A stretch of 64,000 nt of DNA from Erysipelotrichaceae bacterium (GTDB lineage: Bacteria > Bacillota_I > Bacilli_A > Erysipelotrichales > Erysipelotrichaceae), in assembly GCA_017428765.1 (NCBI GenBank), contig JAFRQF010000028.1, positions 1-64,000 on the forward strand, written 5' to 3'. The stretch's first letter is position 1. Each line of letters begins with the position of its first letter. A model generated the notes under the pieces. It was not told where the DNA came from. It was given only the letters and a program-made list of their open reading frames with translations, and did no database searches. The translations under genes and the position numbers were made by a program. This document shows positions 1 to 7,765 of this stretch, in pieces.

Positions 1-233
1 AGAAGGCTCTGCCGCATCAGCAGCATGACGGCCGTCGCCGTGAACTGCTTACTGATCGAAGCCAACTGAAAGATCGTGTCCTCCGTAATCGGAAGCGTGT
101 TTTCAGGATCCCGGAAGCCGAGAGCTCCCTTGGACACGATCTCGCCATTTTCCGCATAGAGCCACGCCCCGTTGAAGCCGTCTTTTTCCTGCAGCGCCCG
201 GGCAAGGTTTTCCATTGCTGTATTCTTATCCAT
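1..233 (-). CDS. Beta-lactamase-family serine hydrolase, N-terminal part
   Basis: The frame opens at an ATG at 231-233 and runs off the left edge, so only about 77 residues are visible. It reads DGFNGAWLYAENGEIVSKGA, then a segment with FQLASISKQFTATAV. The SISK tetrad followed by a hydrophobic helix is the SxxK nucleophile motif of class C beta-lactamase / DD-carboxypeptidase-like serine hydrolases, and the preceding GFRDPENTLPITEDTIFQ matches that family's N-terminus. No signal peptide is visible, so this looks cytoplasmic. The remaining active-site motifs lie outside the window, so substrate (peptidoglycan stem, ester or beta-lactam) cannot be judged. Confidence 0.8.
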   Translation of the reverse strand, partial: MDKNTAMENLARALQEKDGFNGAWLYAENGEIVSKGALGFRDPENTLPITEDTIFQLASISKQFTATAVMLLMRQSL

Positions 234-281
234 TTTGTTTCTCTCCATAAACTTCGATTGTCTTTCTATTTCCATTTTAAT

Positions 282-315
282 AAAAAAGACTTCGGATTAT
301 ATAACAGAAGTCTTT
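282..315. terminator. Intrinsic terminator downstream of the sirtuin gene
   Basis: AAAGACTTC and GAAGTCTTT form a 9-bp inverted repeat around an A+T-rich loop. On the minus strand it is followed by a T run, so it would end the macrodomain-sirtuin transcript. Confidence 0.75.
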
Positions 316-345
316 GTTTGAATGAATTATGTTCGCTTATTTAAA

Positions 346-1337
346 CTATTTCAGATCATTCAATACATCCGCTGTATCCCCATCGATACAGACAGAACGT
401 CCTTCGATCTGTCTGGGACAGTAAGCCTCATTGTAATTCAGACAGGCATACACACTGTTCTTATGATCGTTCACCATCTGCCAGAAGGGATACTTGATGA
501 TGACCGGCGTATTGTTTCCGACTCCGATCTCGAGATAAAGCACGTGAAGGTCCCAATGCCTTCTGAGGAAGTCCGAATAGGCGGCAGAAGCTTTTTTCCA
601 CCCTTCATCTTCCACGAAAGAATCGTCCGATCTCAGGTTCATGGTGAGATCCGTACCGTTCTCTTGATTCCTGGGGGTCAGTCCTTCCGGAAGTTCCATG
701 AGGAGCTTCCCGTCTTCCGGGATCTGATAGATGCCGTTTTGATCTTTCACAAAACCTTCCGCTTCCAGTGCCTGATTGACCCATTCTTCATTGTCATAGG
801 TCTTTCGGTCGGAAGGATCCGTGCTCTGAAACAGACCGTAATCGCCCTGAGTATAAAACAGTCTCTTCTTATCAAAGCCCGCTTTCTGAAACTGATGGTC
901 CACATTGGTCGTGATGACGAAATAGTCTTTGTCTTTTACGATCTTTAACAGGTCTCTGTAGACCGGTATCGGGGCATCCATATAACGGTTGATATAGATG
1001 TTTCTTGCCCAGAATGCCCAGGCGATCTTCGGATCCAGGTCCATAACGAAGAAACCTCCCGAATACATGTCATGAAAACCATATTTATCTTCAAAATCAT
1101 AAAAATACTTCCGGAACCTTTCACCGTCGTATGTCATTCCGGCGGCAGTCGAAAGCCAGGCACCTGCCCCGATCACGATGGCATCTGCTGTCTCGATCTC
1201 GTTCCTGAGCCTTTCGATCTTTTTTCTCTGGTACCTGTACCCCGGGAGATCCCGTTTTCAAATCTTCTGACACCACTGATCCCTCTTTGGATTGTTTCCA
1301 GGTAGCCGTTTGGCATTTCAGCATAATTCCTGTTCAT
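346..1337 (-). CDS. SirTM-class (macrodomain-linked) sirtuin; frame interrupted near the 5' end
   Basis: The protein body carries IVIGAGAWLSTAAGMTY, a SirTM version of the sirtuin NAD-binding loop (residue after GAGA is Trp where Gly is common), then TTNVDHQFQKAGF. SirTM proteins are known to act in protein ADP-ribosylation rather than ordinary deacetylation. No CxxC zinc ribbon is visible. The frame containing these motifs has no ATG/GTG/TTG before a TGA at 1258-1260, except a GTG at 1174-1176 inside the first beta strand. A natural start, ATG at 1335-1337 with GAAGG upstream and a 20-base overlap with the macrodomain gene, lies in the +1 frame (residues NYAEMPNGYLETIQRG). The two frames join if the A6 run (minus strand, 1220-1225) had one more A. 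So the gene is either disrupted, phase-variable, recoded or affected by an assembly error. A macrodomain partner sits directly upstream. Confidence 0.8.
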
Positions 1338-2205
1338 AATACCTTCTATCCTCATCTTTAAAGACATTGAAGATCACCCTGTCCATAGAATCAGGATACC
1401 TCTTCATCCATTCTCTGACCGTTTTTACGGCGCTCTGAGCGGCTTTTCTGTTCGGAAAATGAAAGACTCCGGTCGAGATACAGCAGAAGGCTACGCTTCT
1501 TAATCCGCTGTCTTTGCACAGATCGAGCGTGTTGGCGTAACAGTCGGCCAGGTCGTTCTCCAGATCCTCAGTCAGTCTTCCCGAGACGATCGGCCCGACG
1601 ACGTGAACGATCTTCTTTGCGGGAAGATTGTATGCTTCTGTCAGCATCGGTGCCGCTGTAGGCTGTTCATAATCTTCTCCGTATTGTATACGTTTGACCT
1701 TCATCTTCTCATTGCACTCATTTCTTAACTGTATCCCCGCAAAGGAATGGATACAGTTGTCGATACAGGAATGCATAGGCACAAAACACCCCAGCATCTG
1801 AGAATTGGCCGCATTGACGATCGCATCGACCGCAAGCCTCGTGATATCGCCCTGCCAGATCGACAGACCGTCTTTGATCTCCGGGATGTCATTCAAAGTG
1901 ACGATCCCTTTTTCTCTGTTTCTTTCCGCCAGATAATCATCCTGAACGGACAGTACTTCTTCCGACATGGAAGTCGGATGATCTTCCGTTGCATTTCTTA
2001 TTGCCTGATACCACTTGGCCGCTGCATCGTGAATGATCTGTTCTACACGATGCCATTCTTCTATCCGCCCTTTAGCACGATAACGAAGTCTTAATTCTTC
2101 ATATCTTCTGTTTATTTCATACTGGGATGCTTCTTCTGCATTCAACCCTCTTCCGCCGGAAATCATTTCTAATTCTTCAGGCATCAATTCTTTTATATCT
2201 TTCAT
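1318..2205 (-). CDS. Zinc-containing macrodomain protein with a double-glycine-like N-terminal leader
   Basis: 295 residues. The C-terminal two thirds is a Zn-macro-type macrodomain: WQGDITRLAVDAIVNAANSQ, then GCFVPMHSCIDNCIHSFAG and QLRNEC, the signature of macrodomain hydrolases that remove ADP-ribose from proteins; the Cys/His residues there are the expected zinc ligands. CCISTGVFHFPNRKAA is the second phosphate loop. It overlaps the SirTM gene by about 20 bases, the classic macro-SirTM pairing. No GcvH-L or LplA2 genes are nearby, so the extended lipoyl-linked operon is absent. The first ~20 residues, KELMPEELEMISGGRG, resemble the ELxxEELExVxGG leader of bacteriocin-type peptides, unusual on an enzyme of this class. 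The hydrolase call is secure; the leader reading is tentative. Confidence 0.9.
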   Translation of the reverse strand: MKDIKELMPEELEMISGGRGLNAEEASQYEINRRYEELRLRYRAKGRIEEWHRVEQIIHDAAAKWYQAIRNATEDHPTSMSEEVLSVQDDYLAERNREKGIVTLNDIPEIKDGLSIWQGDITRLAVDAIVNAANSQMLGCFVPMHSCIDNCIHSFAGIQLRNECNEKMKVKRIQYGEDYEQPTAAPMLTEAYNLPAKKIVHVVGPIVSGRLTEDLENDLADCYANTLDLCKDSGLRSVAFCCISTGVFHFPNRKAAQSAVKTVREWMKRYPDSMDRVIFNVFKDEDRRYYEQELC

Positions 2206-2374
2206 TTTTGTTTCTTGATCTTACAATATCATTTTCCGAATCCTTCTTCTGTGATCGTTATTACTATTCACAACTTCTGACTTTGAATTCTGTCTGTAAA
2301 ACTATACTTTATCGATCTGTTCTTCGTATTTTCGCAGCAAGTCCATTGCAGGATCTGCATACAAGGCAAAAGAA

Positions 2375-2398
2375 AAATATCCGCGAGGGATATTTCTG
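2375..2398 (-). terminator. Intrinsic terminator of the 69-residue gene
   Basis: AAATATCC and GGATATTT pair around a five-base loop, followed by TTCTTTT on the minus strand, just past the stop codon at 2407. Confidence 0.7.
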
Positions 2399-2406
2399 GA
2401 TCTTTC

Positions 2407-2616
2407 TTAAGCTTCTTCGATTTCGAAACGGTTGTTTTCTGCTTCACCCATGGAAGCCAGCAGTTCGATCTCTTTGTTCGCTGCTTTTTCAGAGACATAT
2501 GTCTTGGCACCGGCTTTGTCCGGAGAGCTTACGAAGTGACCTTCTTTTTTGGAAACTTTGCCGACATAACCTGTCTCGTTGCTATAGATGTTGACCCATT
2601 TCAGATTACATTTCAT
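2407..2616 (-). CDS. Small protein of unknown function (69 residues)
   Basis: The ATG at 2614-2616 follows AAGGAG at a good distance, and a terminator follows the stop, so this looks like a real monocistronic gene. The product begins MKCNLKWVNIYSNETGYVGK and ends in an acidic tail; it is soluble, lysine/glutamate-rich, with no membrane segment or recognisable motif. It might be a small KOW/SH3-like fold (short beta-rich N-terminus), but that is a guess. It lies about 200 bases upstream of the macrodomain gene on the same strand and is separated from it by the terminator, so shared function is not indicated by operon structure. Confidence 0.65.
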   Translation of the reverse strand: MKCNLKWVNIYSNETGYVGKVSKKEGHFVSSPDKAGAKTYVSEKAANKEIELLASMGEAENNRFEIEEA

Positions 2617-2886
2617 TTTTGTATTACTCCTTATTTTCAATACCTTGATGGGACAGTATTCATAAATACCCATCAATATGGATTGTATCACAAAAAAAGA
2701 AAAACACTGTCTATTTGAATCCTAAACTCTTTCAAATCTGAGAAGGTTTGCACAAAAAGTCATCTATGTTCACTTTGAAACAGATCAATAAGCATCGATC
2801 AGGATGAATCATGATCCTCTGATCGGCCATCTTGTCAGAAGACCGAAGTCATGACCGTATTCGCCTGATATGGTATCTGGAAATTT

Positions 2887-3801
2887 TTATCTATGTGTCT
2901 TGCCTATCTTATCGTAGAAAGGAAAGACCATGGGATAGATGCCTAATATGACAAACATGACGATCGCATAGCGAAGCGTACGGACAAGCAGGGAAAGAAA
3001 ACTTCCGCTTTCCAAAAAACTCTTATCGAAAGGCAGTTTAAGCAATGTATTGAGTGCGAAATAGACCGCAAGTGCACCCACCAGACGAAGGATCTTTGAA
3101 AGGATGCTGTCGGTACTTTTGAAACCGACATATCTGTCTTCAAAAGGAATCGCAGCAGCCAAAGCCATCAGCAATCCCAAAGAAGTGAAATAATCCTGGG
3201 TGCGGACAAAAAAGAGCCCCGGCAACGCCGTTATCAGAAGAAGCAGAGTCCTCAGCCATTCTTTTTGTATATGTTTTTCCGCCAGTTCGCAGACAGCCAT
3301 TGAAAATAGACCGATCAAAAGGCCGGCCAAGACGTCGGTGGGATAGTGAGCTCCTACAAAGATGCGGGACACCGCAACAAGCAGTGTTATGATGACGGCT
3401 ATGACATAAGCCGTTTTCTCTTTGAGGGATCCGGCCAAAGTGAAGGTGTTGGCAAAAACGGTTGCGGAATGCATGCTTGGAAAAGAATAACCCTGCGCCG
3501 CAACATCTGCGGCATCTGCCTTGCTTTCGACTTTGGCGAGTATTCTGACACGATCCGGGTATTGCATATAAGGACGCGGACGCATCACGACACTTTTGAT
3601 CATTGCCAGCCATGTCAGCATGACCGTAATGATCACAGCCATTTTTCTGCCTGTTTCTTTCTTAAAACAGAACATGACAGCCAATATCAGTATCAGCAGT
3701 CCTTTTTCATCACCGATGAAAGCCAGGGCTTTTCCCAGAAAGATGGTAAATGTTCCTGCATAACTCTGCAGCCATTCGATCATTTTTACTTCCCACTCCA
3801 T
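2887..3801 (-). CDS. PAP2-family membrane phosphatase
   Basis: 304 residues with about seven hydrophobic segments. The three phosphatase motifs are present: KSVVMRPRP (KxxxxxxRP), YSFPSMHSATV (PSGH-like with Met replacing Gly) and SRIFVGAHYPTDVL (SRxxxxxHxxxD). The family dephosphorylates lipid phosphates such as phosphatidate, PG-phosphate or undecaprenyl pyrophosphate on the outer membrane face. The ATG at 3799-3801 follows GGAGGG by seven bases, preferred over the inner Met of MIEWL. It is longer than minimal PAP2 proteins because of three or four extra C-terminal membrane segments. No linked lipid genes nearby fix the substrate. Confidence 0.88.
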   Translation of the reverse strand: MEWEVKMIEWLQSYAGTFTIFLGKALAFIGDEKGLLILILAVMFCFKKETGRKMAVIITVMLTWLAMIKSVVMRPRPYMQYPDRVRILAKVESKADAADVAAQGYSFPSMHSATVFANTFTLAGSLKEKTAYVIAVIITLLVAVSRIFVGAHYPTDVLAGLLIGLFSMAVCELAEKHIQKEWLRTLLLLITALPGLFFVRTQDYFTSLGLLMALAAAIPFEDRYVGFKSTDSILSKILRLVGALAVYFALNTLLKLPFDKSFLESGSFLSLLVRTLRYAIVMFVILGIYPMVFPFYDKIGKTHR

Positions 3802-3942
3802 TATTGAGCCCTCCTTTGTTCATTTAATATGATAAGGTATTTGTCTTCATTCCGCCCGATCATTTTTCTTTCGCCTTGATCAGTCAGATTCTGTGATCAG
3901 AAACAGCAGAGCCAGATCTTTATGAACAAAAGTCAACATAAA

Positions 3943-3967
3943 AAATCGCTCTTATTGTGGAGCGATC
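3943..3967 (-). terminator. Intrinsic terminator overlapping the stop of the 3966-4664 gene
   Basis: ATCGCTC and GAGCGAT form an inverted repeat around TTATTGTG; on the minus strand it runs into TTTTTTATG. Confidence 0.6.
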
Positions 3968-4664
3968 ATCTTCGTATCAGTATCTTTCTCAAGAGCCACA
4001 CGATGATGCATAGCCCTATGCCAAGGCCAAGTCCCCTGAGGATGCAGGCCAGTTTTGTGAATTCCGAATATTTCAGAAAGAGTGCCCGTATTCCTTCGAT
4101 CAGAAGGTATGGGACCATACATTTGATACCGTCTTCCCTGTAGAAATCACTGTCATCTGCCGTTTTGATCAGATAATAGATCAAAAAGATTCCAAGCAGC
4201 AGTTCCGGAAGATAGAACCAGTGATCGAACATCTGCGTAAACGTCTGCGGCCAGGCAAAAAGGAAAGCCGCGATATGAAAGCCGATCATGGAAAAGAAAT
4301 CCCCGATATTTCTGATCATGCGCGTACCGTCAGGTGACTCCAGAAACAGCTTGAAGCCTGCTAAAAAGCCCAGCACGAAAAAACCGATCAGAAACAAGCC
4401 CGCGAAACCGATGTTGAAACGAAGTCTCGGTACATAGAAAAGTCCGCCTGCCTTTTTGACGGCATTCCTGAACATTTCTTTTTCCTCGGCTATATGATCA
4501 TTAATTATCTGCTGTTCTTGCTGTGCCTGCTGTGCTTCTCTCCTGATCCTTTCCGGCGACTTCGAAATAAGAAATCCCTGATTATTGCGTATGCTTCCTT
4601 CATGGTCTCTTATAGTACCATCAGGTGCTGTGTGCAGTTTTCTTGGATCGATCCTATCTGCCAT
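3966..4664 (-). CDS. Membrane protein of unknown function with a charged N-terminal region
   Basis: 232 residues starting MADRIDPRKLHTAPDGTIRD. The first 85 residues are hydrophilic, with a Gln/Glu-rich helical stretch (REAQQAQQEQQ), followed by four hydrophobic segments from about residues 90-110, 125-150, 155-170 and 205-230. The C-terminus is short and basic (LLRKILIRR), which favours a cytoplasmic end. I do not recognise a family. It has its own terminator and stands apart from its neighbours, so context gives no hint of function. Confidence 0.65.
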   Translation of the reverse strand: MADRIDPRKLHTAPDGTIRDHEGSIRNNQGFLISKSPERIRREAQQAQQEQQIINDHIAEEKEMFRNAVKKAGGLFYVPRLRFNIGFAGLFLIGFFVLGFLAGFKLFLESPDGTRMIRNIGDFFSMIGFHIAAFLFAWPQTFTQMFDHWFYLPELLLGIFLIYYLIKTADDSDFYREDGIKCMVPYLLIEGIRALFLKYSEFTKLACILRGLGLGIGLCIIVWLLRKILIRR

Positions 4665-4754
4665 ATGCTTTACCTCTCTTTTTTTATCTTAGCATGCTTC
4701 ATTTTTAAACGGATCTTAGCGCTTTTGTCCTATATGGTCATAATATCACAATAA

Positions 4755-4789
4755 AAAGGTTTCGGATCCTGTGTGCCTCCGAGACCTTT
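4755..4789 (-). terminator. Intrinsic terminator
   Basis: AAAGGTTTCGGA pairs with TCCGAGACCTTT (one G-T pair), followed on the minus strand by TTTTTATTG. It ends the two-gene unit 5883-4834. Confidence 0.75.
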
Positions 4790-4833
4790 ATGTATAATTC
4801 ATTTATGATCCGTCACTTCCGACGCAACGATCA

Positions 4834-5274
4834 TCACTCTTTTTTGAAGAACTCTTCCTTTGTGATCTCCTTGCTGTGATCGATTTCTTCTTTCGTCAGC
4901 GCATTGTACGTATAATCCGTGTCGTAGTAGTGAGCCTCCATAGGCTCTTTCTTATGCTTGTGAAATACGATCGCAAATAAGGAAATGAAAGTACCGACAG
5001 CGCCTAAGATACCGATCGACAGAAAAAAGACCGCTAGTTTCCCCGGATGGATAAAGCCGATCAGAAGTCCGAAAAAGACCCCGATGAAAAACATCCAGCC
5101 AAAACCCTCTATGAGACGTCTTTCACCCTTTGTCGTCTGCCAGCTTCCCGAGGCATGGAATTCCTTGCCCTTACGGCGTTCATAAAGCGGTATCTCAATA
5201 TGAGAATTATCTTTAACGGTCTGTTTCACGACACTTTCCGCTTTTTCATAAATGTCTTTGTTTCTGTCGTTCAT
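4834..5274 (-). CDS. Small membrane protein of unknown function
   Basis: 146 residues: a charged N-terminal stretch to about residue 55, two adjacent hydrophobic segments (WMFFIGVFFGLLIGFI and LAVFFLSIGILGAVGTFISLFAIVF), and a charged C-terminal tail with DYTYNALTKEEIDHSKEITK. The topology suggests both ends in the cytoplasm. The ATG follows AAGGAG. It begins 15 bases after the stop of the upstream soluble protein (5290-5883), so the two probably share a transcript. No family recognised. Confidence 0.65.
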   Translation of the reverse strand: MNDRNKDIYEKAESVVKQTVKDNSHIEIPLYERRKGKEFHASGSWQTTKGERRLIEGFGWMFFIGVFFGLLIGFIHPGKLAVFFLSIGILGAVGTFISLFAIVFHKHKKEPMEAHYYDTDYTYNALTKEEIDHSKEITKEEFFKKE

Positions 5275-5289
5275 ATTTTTCTCCTTAAC

Positions 5290-5883
5290 TTACGAATCTG
5301 TCTGACGATCCCGCCAAGGTGATTCGCCGACGAATTCCCCAAGATATAAGAGCTTGTCATCGAGGATGACGATCTCGATCCCATGCTCTTGTTCCCAGTC
5401 GCAGTTTCCGCTTAACTGGTATCCGATCCTTGAAGGATCTTTCGGAGTCTCCACCGCCAATGTGCCGATATCGAAACATTTCAGCATCTCCAAGGCCGGC
5501 GTATCTTCATCTACCGGTATGGCCAGCTCGATGTCATTTTCTTCCGCTCCGCCGATTGCGTCCAGAAACTCCAGGCAGTATTTTTTCGCAGCCTGGCAGA
5601 TATTTTCGACCAGTTCTTCCGGCATCGAATTCATCGCTTCGACACACTTTTCAGCGTATTCGACCGATGTATCATCATACATATCGACATCGACCATCGT
5701 ATTCCAAAACTTACAATACGCCTTCCCTTCGATGTAGGTATCGGCTTTCCCCAATGGTTTCACCTGCAGATCTTTGATCAGCGGATCCTTCTTTGTCTGA
5801 TACGCTTCGATCAGTGCCTCTTTCTTCTCGTCTCTCAATAGTTCAGGTTCCGGTTTTTTCTTGAATACATCAAACAATCCCAT
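5290..5883 (-). CDS. Soluble acidic protein of unknown function
   Basis: 197 residues starting MGLFDVFKKKPEPELLRDEK. After a short basic N-terminus it is acidic and soluble, with YIEGKAYCKFWNTMVDVDMYDD followed by a helical stretch and a C-terminal beta-rich part (GIEIVILDDKLLYLGEFVGESPW). The layout resembles small DUF6985-type proteins sometimes found as immunity-like genes, but I cannot confirm that. It is the first gene of a likely two-gene unit with the small membrane protein at 4834-5274. Confidence 0.6.
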   Translation of the reverse strand: MGLFDVFKKKPEPELLRDEKKEALIEAYQTKKDPLIKDLQVKPLGKADTYIEGKAYCKFWNTMVDVDMYDDTSVEYAEKCVEAMNSMPEELVENICQAAKKYCLEFLDAIGGAEENDIELAIPVDEDTPALEMLKCFDIGTLAVETPKDPSRIGYQLSGNCDWEQEHGIEIVILDDKLLYLGEFVGESPWRDRQTDS

Positions 5884-5978
5884 AATGATATGCCTTTCCA
5901 GACTTTGATCTTTCTATTTTCATTTTAATATATGCATCGGCATATGAAACAGGGCCTGCATCCGATGCAGACATAATA

Positions 5979-6005
5979 AAAGCAGCCTTTATAATACAGC
6001 TGCTT
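5979..6005 (-). terminator. Intrinsic terminator of the lipoprotein gene
   Basis: AAAGCAGC and GCTGCTT pair across an A+T-rich loop just beyond the stop at 6022; the minus strand continues with TTTTATTATG. Confidence 0.65.
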
Positions 6006-6021
6006 CTATTCATCAGAACAT

Positions 6022-6585
6022 TCATTTGACTCTCTTGAAATCAGAGAATACGATGACCAGGTCGCTTTCCAAACCGCTCCACGTCTTTTCAAATTCATTT
6101 TGAACTTCTTCATCGTTTTTCAGTTCCTTGTCACTTAAGAAAACGAAACGGGATTCTTCGATGCCTTTTCCGTCGTTATATTCCGCTTCCTTCCGGTAAG
6201 AGTATTCATAAAGATACTTTCTGCTTACATCTTCGACATCGCTTCCTCTGTACGAATCACGGGAATTATCGGTGTATAAGACGTAAGTACCGGTATAGAC
6301 CAGAAGTTCATAGATCACATCCCCCTCGATCGTATAGCGGGCGATCACAAGATCGCAGTCTTCTTTCTTTTCGCATTTTTCTATAAACGCATCCAGCAGT
6401 TCTTCGTTATACGTACCGTCATTGGCAACGATGAATACATCATCTTCTTTTGACGGCTTATCCTTCAATGACGCAAGATAGGCATGCGGATCCTTTTTGT
6501 CGGCGATCGTTTCTTCCGGTCCTTCCTTTCTGCACGCGCAAAGACAAAGCGCAGCGATCAGAAACGATAAAAGCCATTTCTTCAT
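6022..6585 (-). CDS. Lipoprotein of unknown function
   Basis: 187 residues from the ATG at 6583-6585, chosen because GAAGGAG lies just upstream (a GTG at 6603 would put that site inside the gene). The N-terminus [21 protein letters not shown] is a signal peptide ending in a lipobox-like LCAC, so the protein should be anchored outside the membrane. The mature part is acidic with alternating strands ([32 protein letters not shown]). No enzyme motif is visible; function unknown. Confidence 0.7.
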   Translation of the reverse strand: MKKWLLSFLIAALCLCACRKEGPEETIADKKDPHAYLASLKDKPSKEDDVFIVANDGTYNEELLDAFIEKCEKKEDCDLVIARYTIEGDVIYELLVYTGTYVLYTDNSRDSYRGSDVEDVSRKYLYEYSYRKEAEYNDGKGIEESRFVFLSDKELKNDEEVQNEFEKTWSGLESDLVIVFSDFKRVK

Positions 6586-6672
6586 TTTCCTGTTCTCCTT
6601 CACCTATCTGCTCACATTTCGTATAGAAAAGGTCACAGCCTGTGACCCTACATATGATCAGAACTTTCAAAC

Positions 6673-6912
6673 TCAGTATGTCCAAGGCAGATATGCGGCA
6701 AGAACGGCAAGAAGGACTGCCGGAAGCATGTTTGCCACGCGGATGGTCTTTCCCCAGACAAGATTCACACCGACGCAGAAGATCAGCACGGAACCGATGA
6801 GCGAAAGATGGAAGATCGCCATATCCGTCATGATCGGTGAGACGAGTCTTGCCGGCAAGGTGATGGTGCCTTCAAACACAAGGACGGGTATTGCGGAACA
6901 CACACCTCTTGG
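6673..6912 (-). pseudogene. C-terminal remnant of a DUF554-family membrane protein
   Basis: The surviving ~78 codons read [19 protein letters not shown], then [18 protein letters not shown] and [16 protein letters not shown]. These match the end of DUF554 proteins (SAIPVLxxQGxITL ... GLNLLGIKxIRVGNMLPALL), which are normally about 220-240 residues. An in-frame stop at 6913-6915 closes the frame and the N-terminal two thirds is missing. The divergent neighbour at 6890-7144 is also missing its 5' part, so one deletion probably removed both starts. Confidence 0.75.
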
Positions 6913-7144
6913 CTATGAGAACCTCGAAGCGAAAAAAGTCATGGATCTCAACAATCCGCCGGAGACCATCTGGCCGGATGAGGAATACTTCGTTCTTGAT
7001 GAAGGTACAGGCAAATACATCTGTTCGATCTGCGGATACGTCTACGATCCGGCAGAACATGACGGTGTCGCCTTTGAAGATCTCCCTGAGGACTGGAAGT
7101 GTCTGCGCTGCAGACAAGGCAAAGAAAAGTTCAACAAAGCCTGA
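6890..7144 (+). pseudogene. C-terminal remnant carrying a rubredoxin-like domain
   Basis: The last ~45 codons encode [20 protein letters not shown], then [20 protein letters not shown]: a rubredoxin fold with two CxxC iron ligands pairs and the FEDLPxDWxC core, but with a shortened loop and CLRC in place of the usual CPxCG. Upstream, [18 protein letters not shown] reads like the tail of a larger enzyme rather than the start of a free rubredoxin. The frame continues 5' only through sequence antisense to other genes. An ATG at 6941 could give a 67-residue product but has no good ribosome site. Confidence 0.65.
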
Positions 7145-7154
7145 TAAGTCTCTG

Positions 7155-7195
7155 AAGGCTCCCGCACTGTCCTTAACGGCAGCAGGGAGCCTTTT
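7155..7195 (+). terminator. Intrinsic terminator after the rubredoxin remnant
   Basis: AGGCTCCC and GGGAGCCT flank a 21-base loop and are followed by TTTTATC. Its presence suggests the lost parent gene was once transcribed rightward. Confidence 0.75.
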
Positions 7196-7274
7196 ATCAT
7201 GCCCGGTTTATCATTGGTCATGAAGGTGATATCGCGATGACTGTCAAAACTGAAGCTGGTGTAAAATAAGAATT

Positions 7275-7688
7275 ATGAATAAACAAGAAAAACGAACGGA
7301 TCACTATCCGGCGAACAGAACTATACGCTGCTATCGCTGCGGTACGGAATTTGCGATCCCCGAAAAAAACAACGAGGTCCTGCACTGCCCGCATTGCCAG
7401 GGAAAGATGCAGCTCAGCAAGGAAACAAAGAAAAGAAAAAACATCATCTTATACATCATCTATTTTCTGGTATCCTTCATCGCTCTTTTCATTTATTCCG
7501 CGATCCGGGCAGGCACCCAGAATCCCTTTGATTCGACATTCATCGTCTTTATCGCCGTCACCTTCTTTGCGACCTATTTCCTGGCAGGAAAGATCGTCGA
7601 CCGTCTTGCCTGGTCCAAGGGCTGGCTCGAATACGTCCACGTGTGGGACAAGTCCGATGAGAAGGCAAAACGCAAAGGCGGAAGATAA
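7275..7688 (+). CDS. Zinc-ribbon membrane protein of unknown function
   Basis: 137 residues. The N-terminus has a small zinc ribbon: RCYRCGTEFAIPEKNNEVLHCPHC, two CxxC pairs 17 residues apart. Two hydrophobic segments follow (NIILYIIYFLVSFIALFIY and FIVFIAVTFFATYFLAG), then a charged tail rich in Lys. The ATG lacks a strong ribosome-binding site; only a weak GGTG lies upstream. A strong shared terminator follows. Zinc-ribbon plus two-helix proteins of this kind are common in Bacillota and have no assigned role. Confidence 0.7.
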   Translation: MNKQEKRTDHYPANRTIRCYRCGTEFAIPEKNNEVLHCPHCQGKMQLSKETKKRKNIILYIIYFLVSFIALFIYSAIRAGTQNPFDSTFIVFIAVTFFATYFLAGKIVDRLAWSKGWLEYVHVWDKSDEKAKRKGGR

Positions 7689-7716
7689 TACATACAGTCT
7701 TCAATAAAGCTAACAA

Positions 7717-7744
7717 AAACTCTGAGCGTCGCTCAGAGTTTGTT
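7717..7744. terminator. Bidirectional intrinsic terminator
   Basis: ACTCTGAGC and GCTCAGAGT form a perfect 9-bp stem with a three-base loop, A-rich on the left and T-rich on the right. It lies between convergent genes ending at 7688 and 7766. Confidence 0.85.
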
Positions 7745-7765
7745 TTATCTGATCACAAAGAAGTA

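Noticed and set aside
6497..6889. Rightward frame continuing upstream of the rubredoxin domain for ~130 codons
   Set aside because: It is antisense to the lipoprotein and DUF554 remnants and has no family resemblance; only the part from about 6890 looks genuine.
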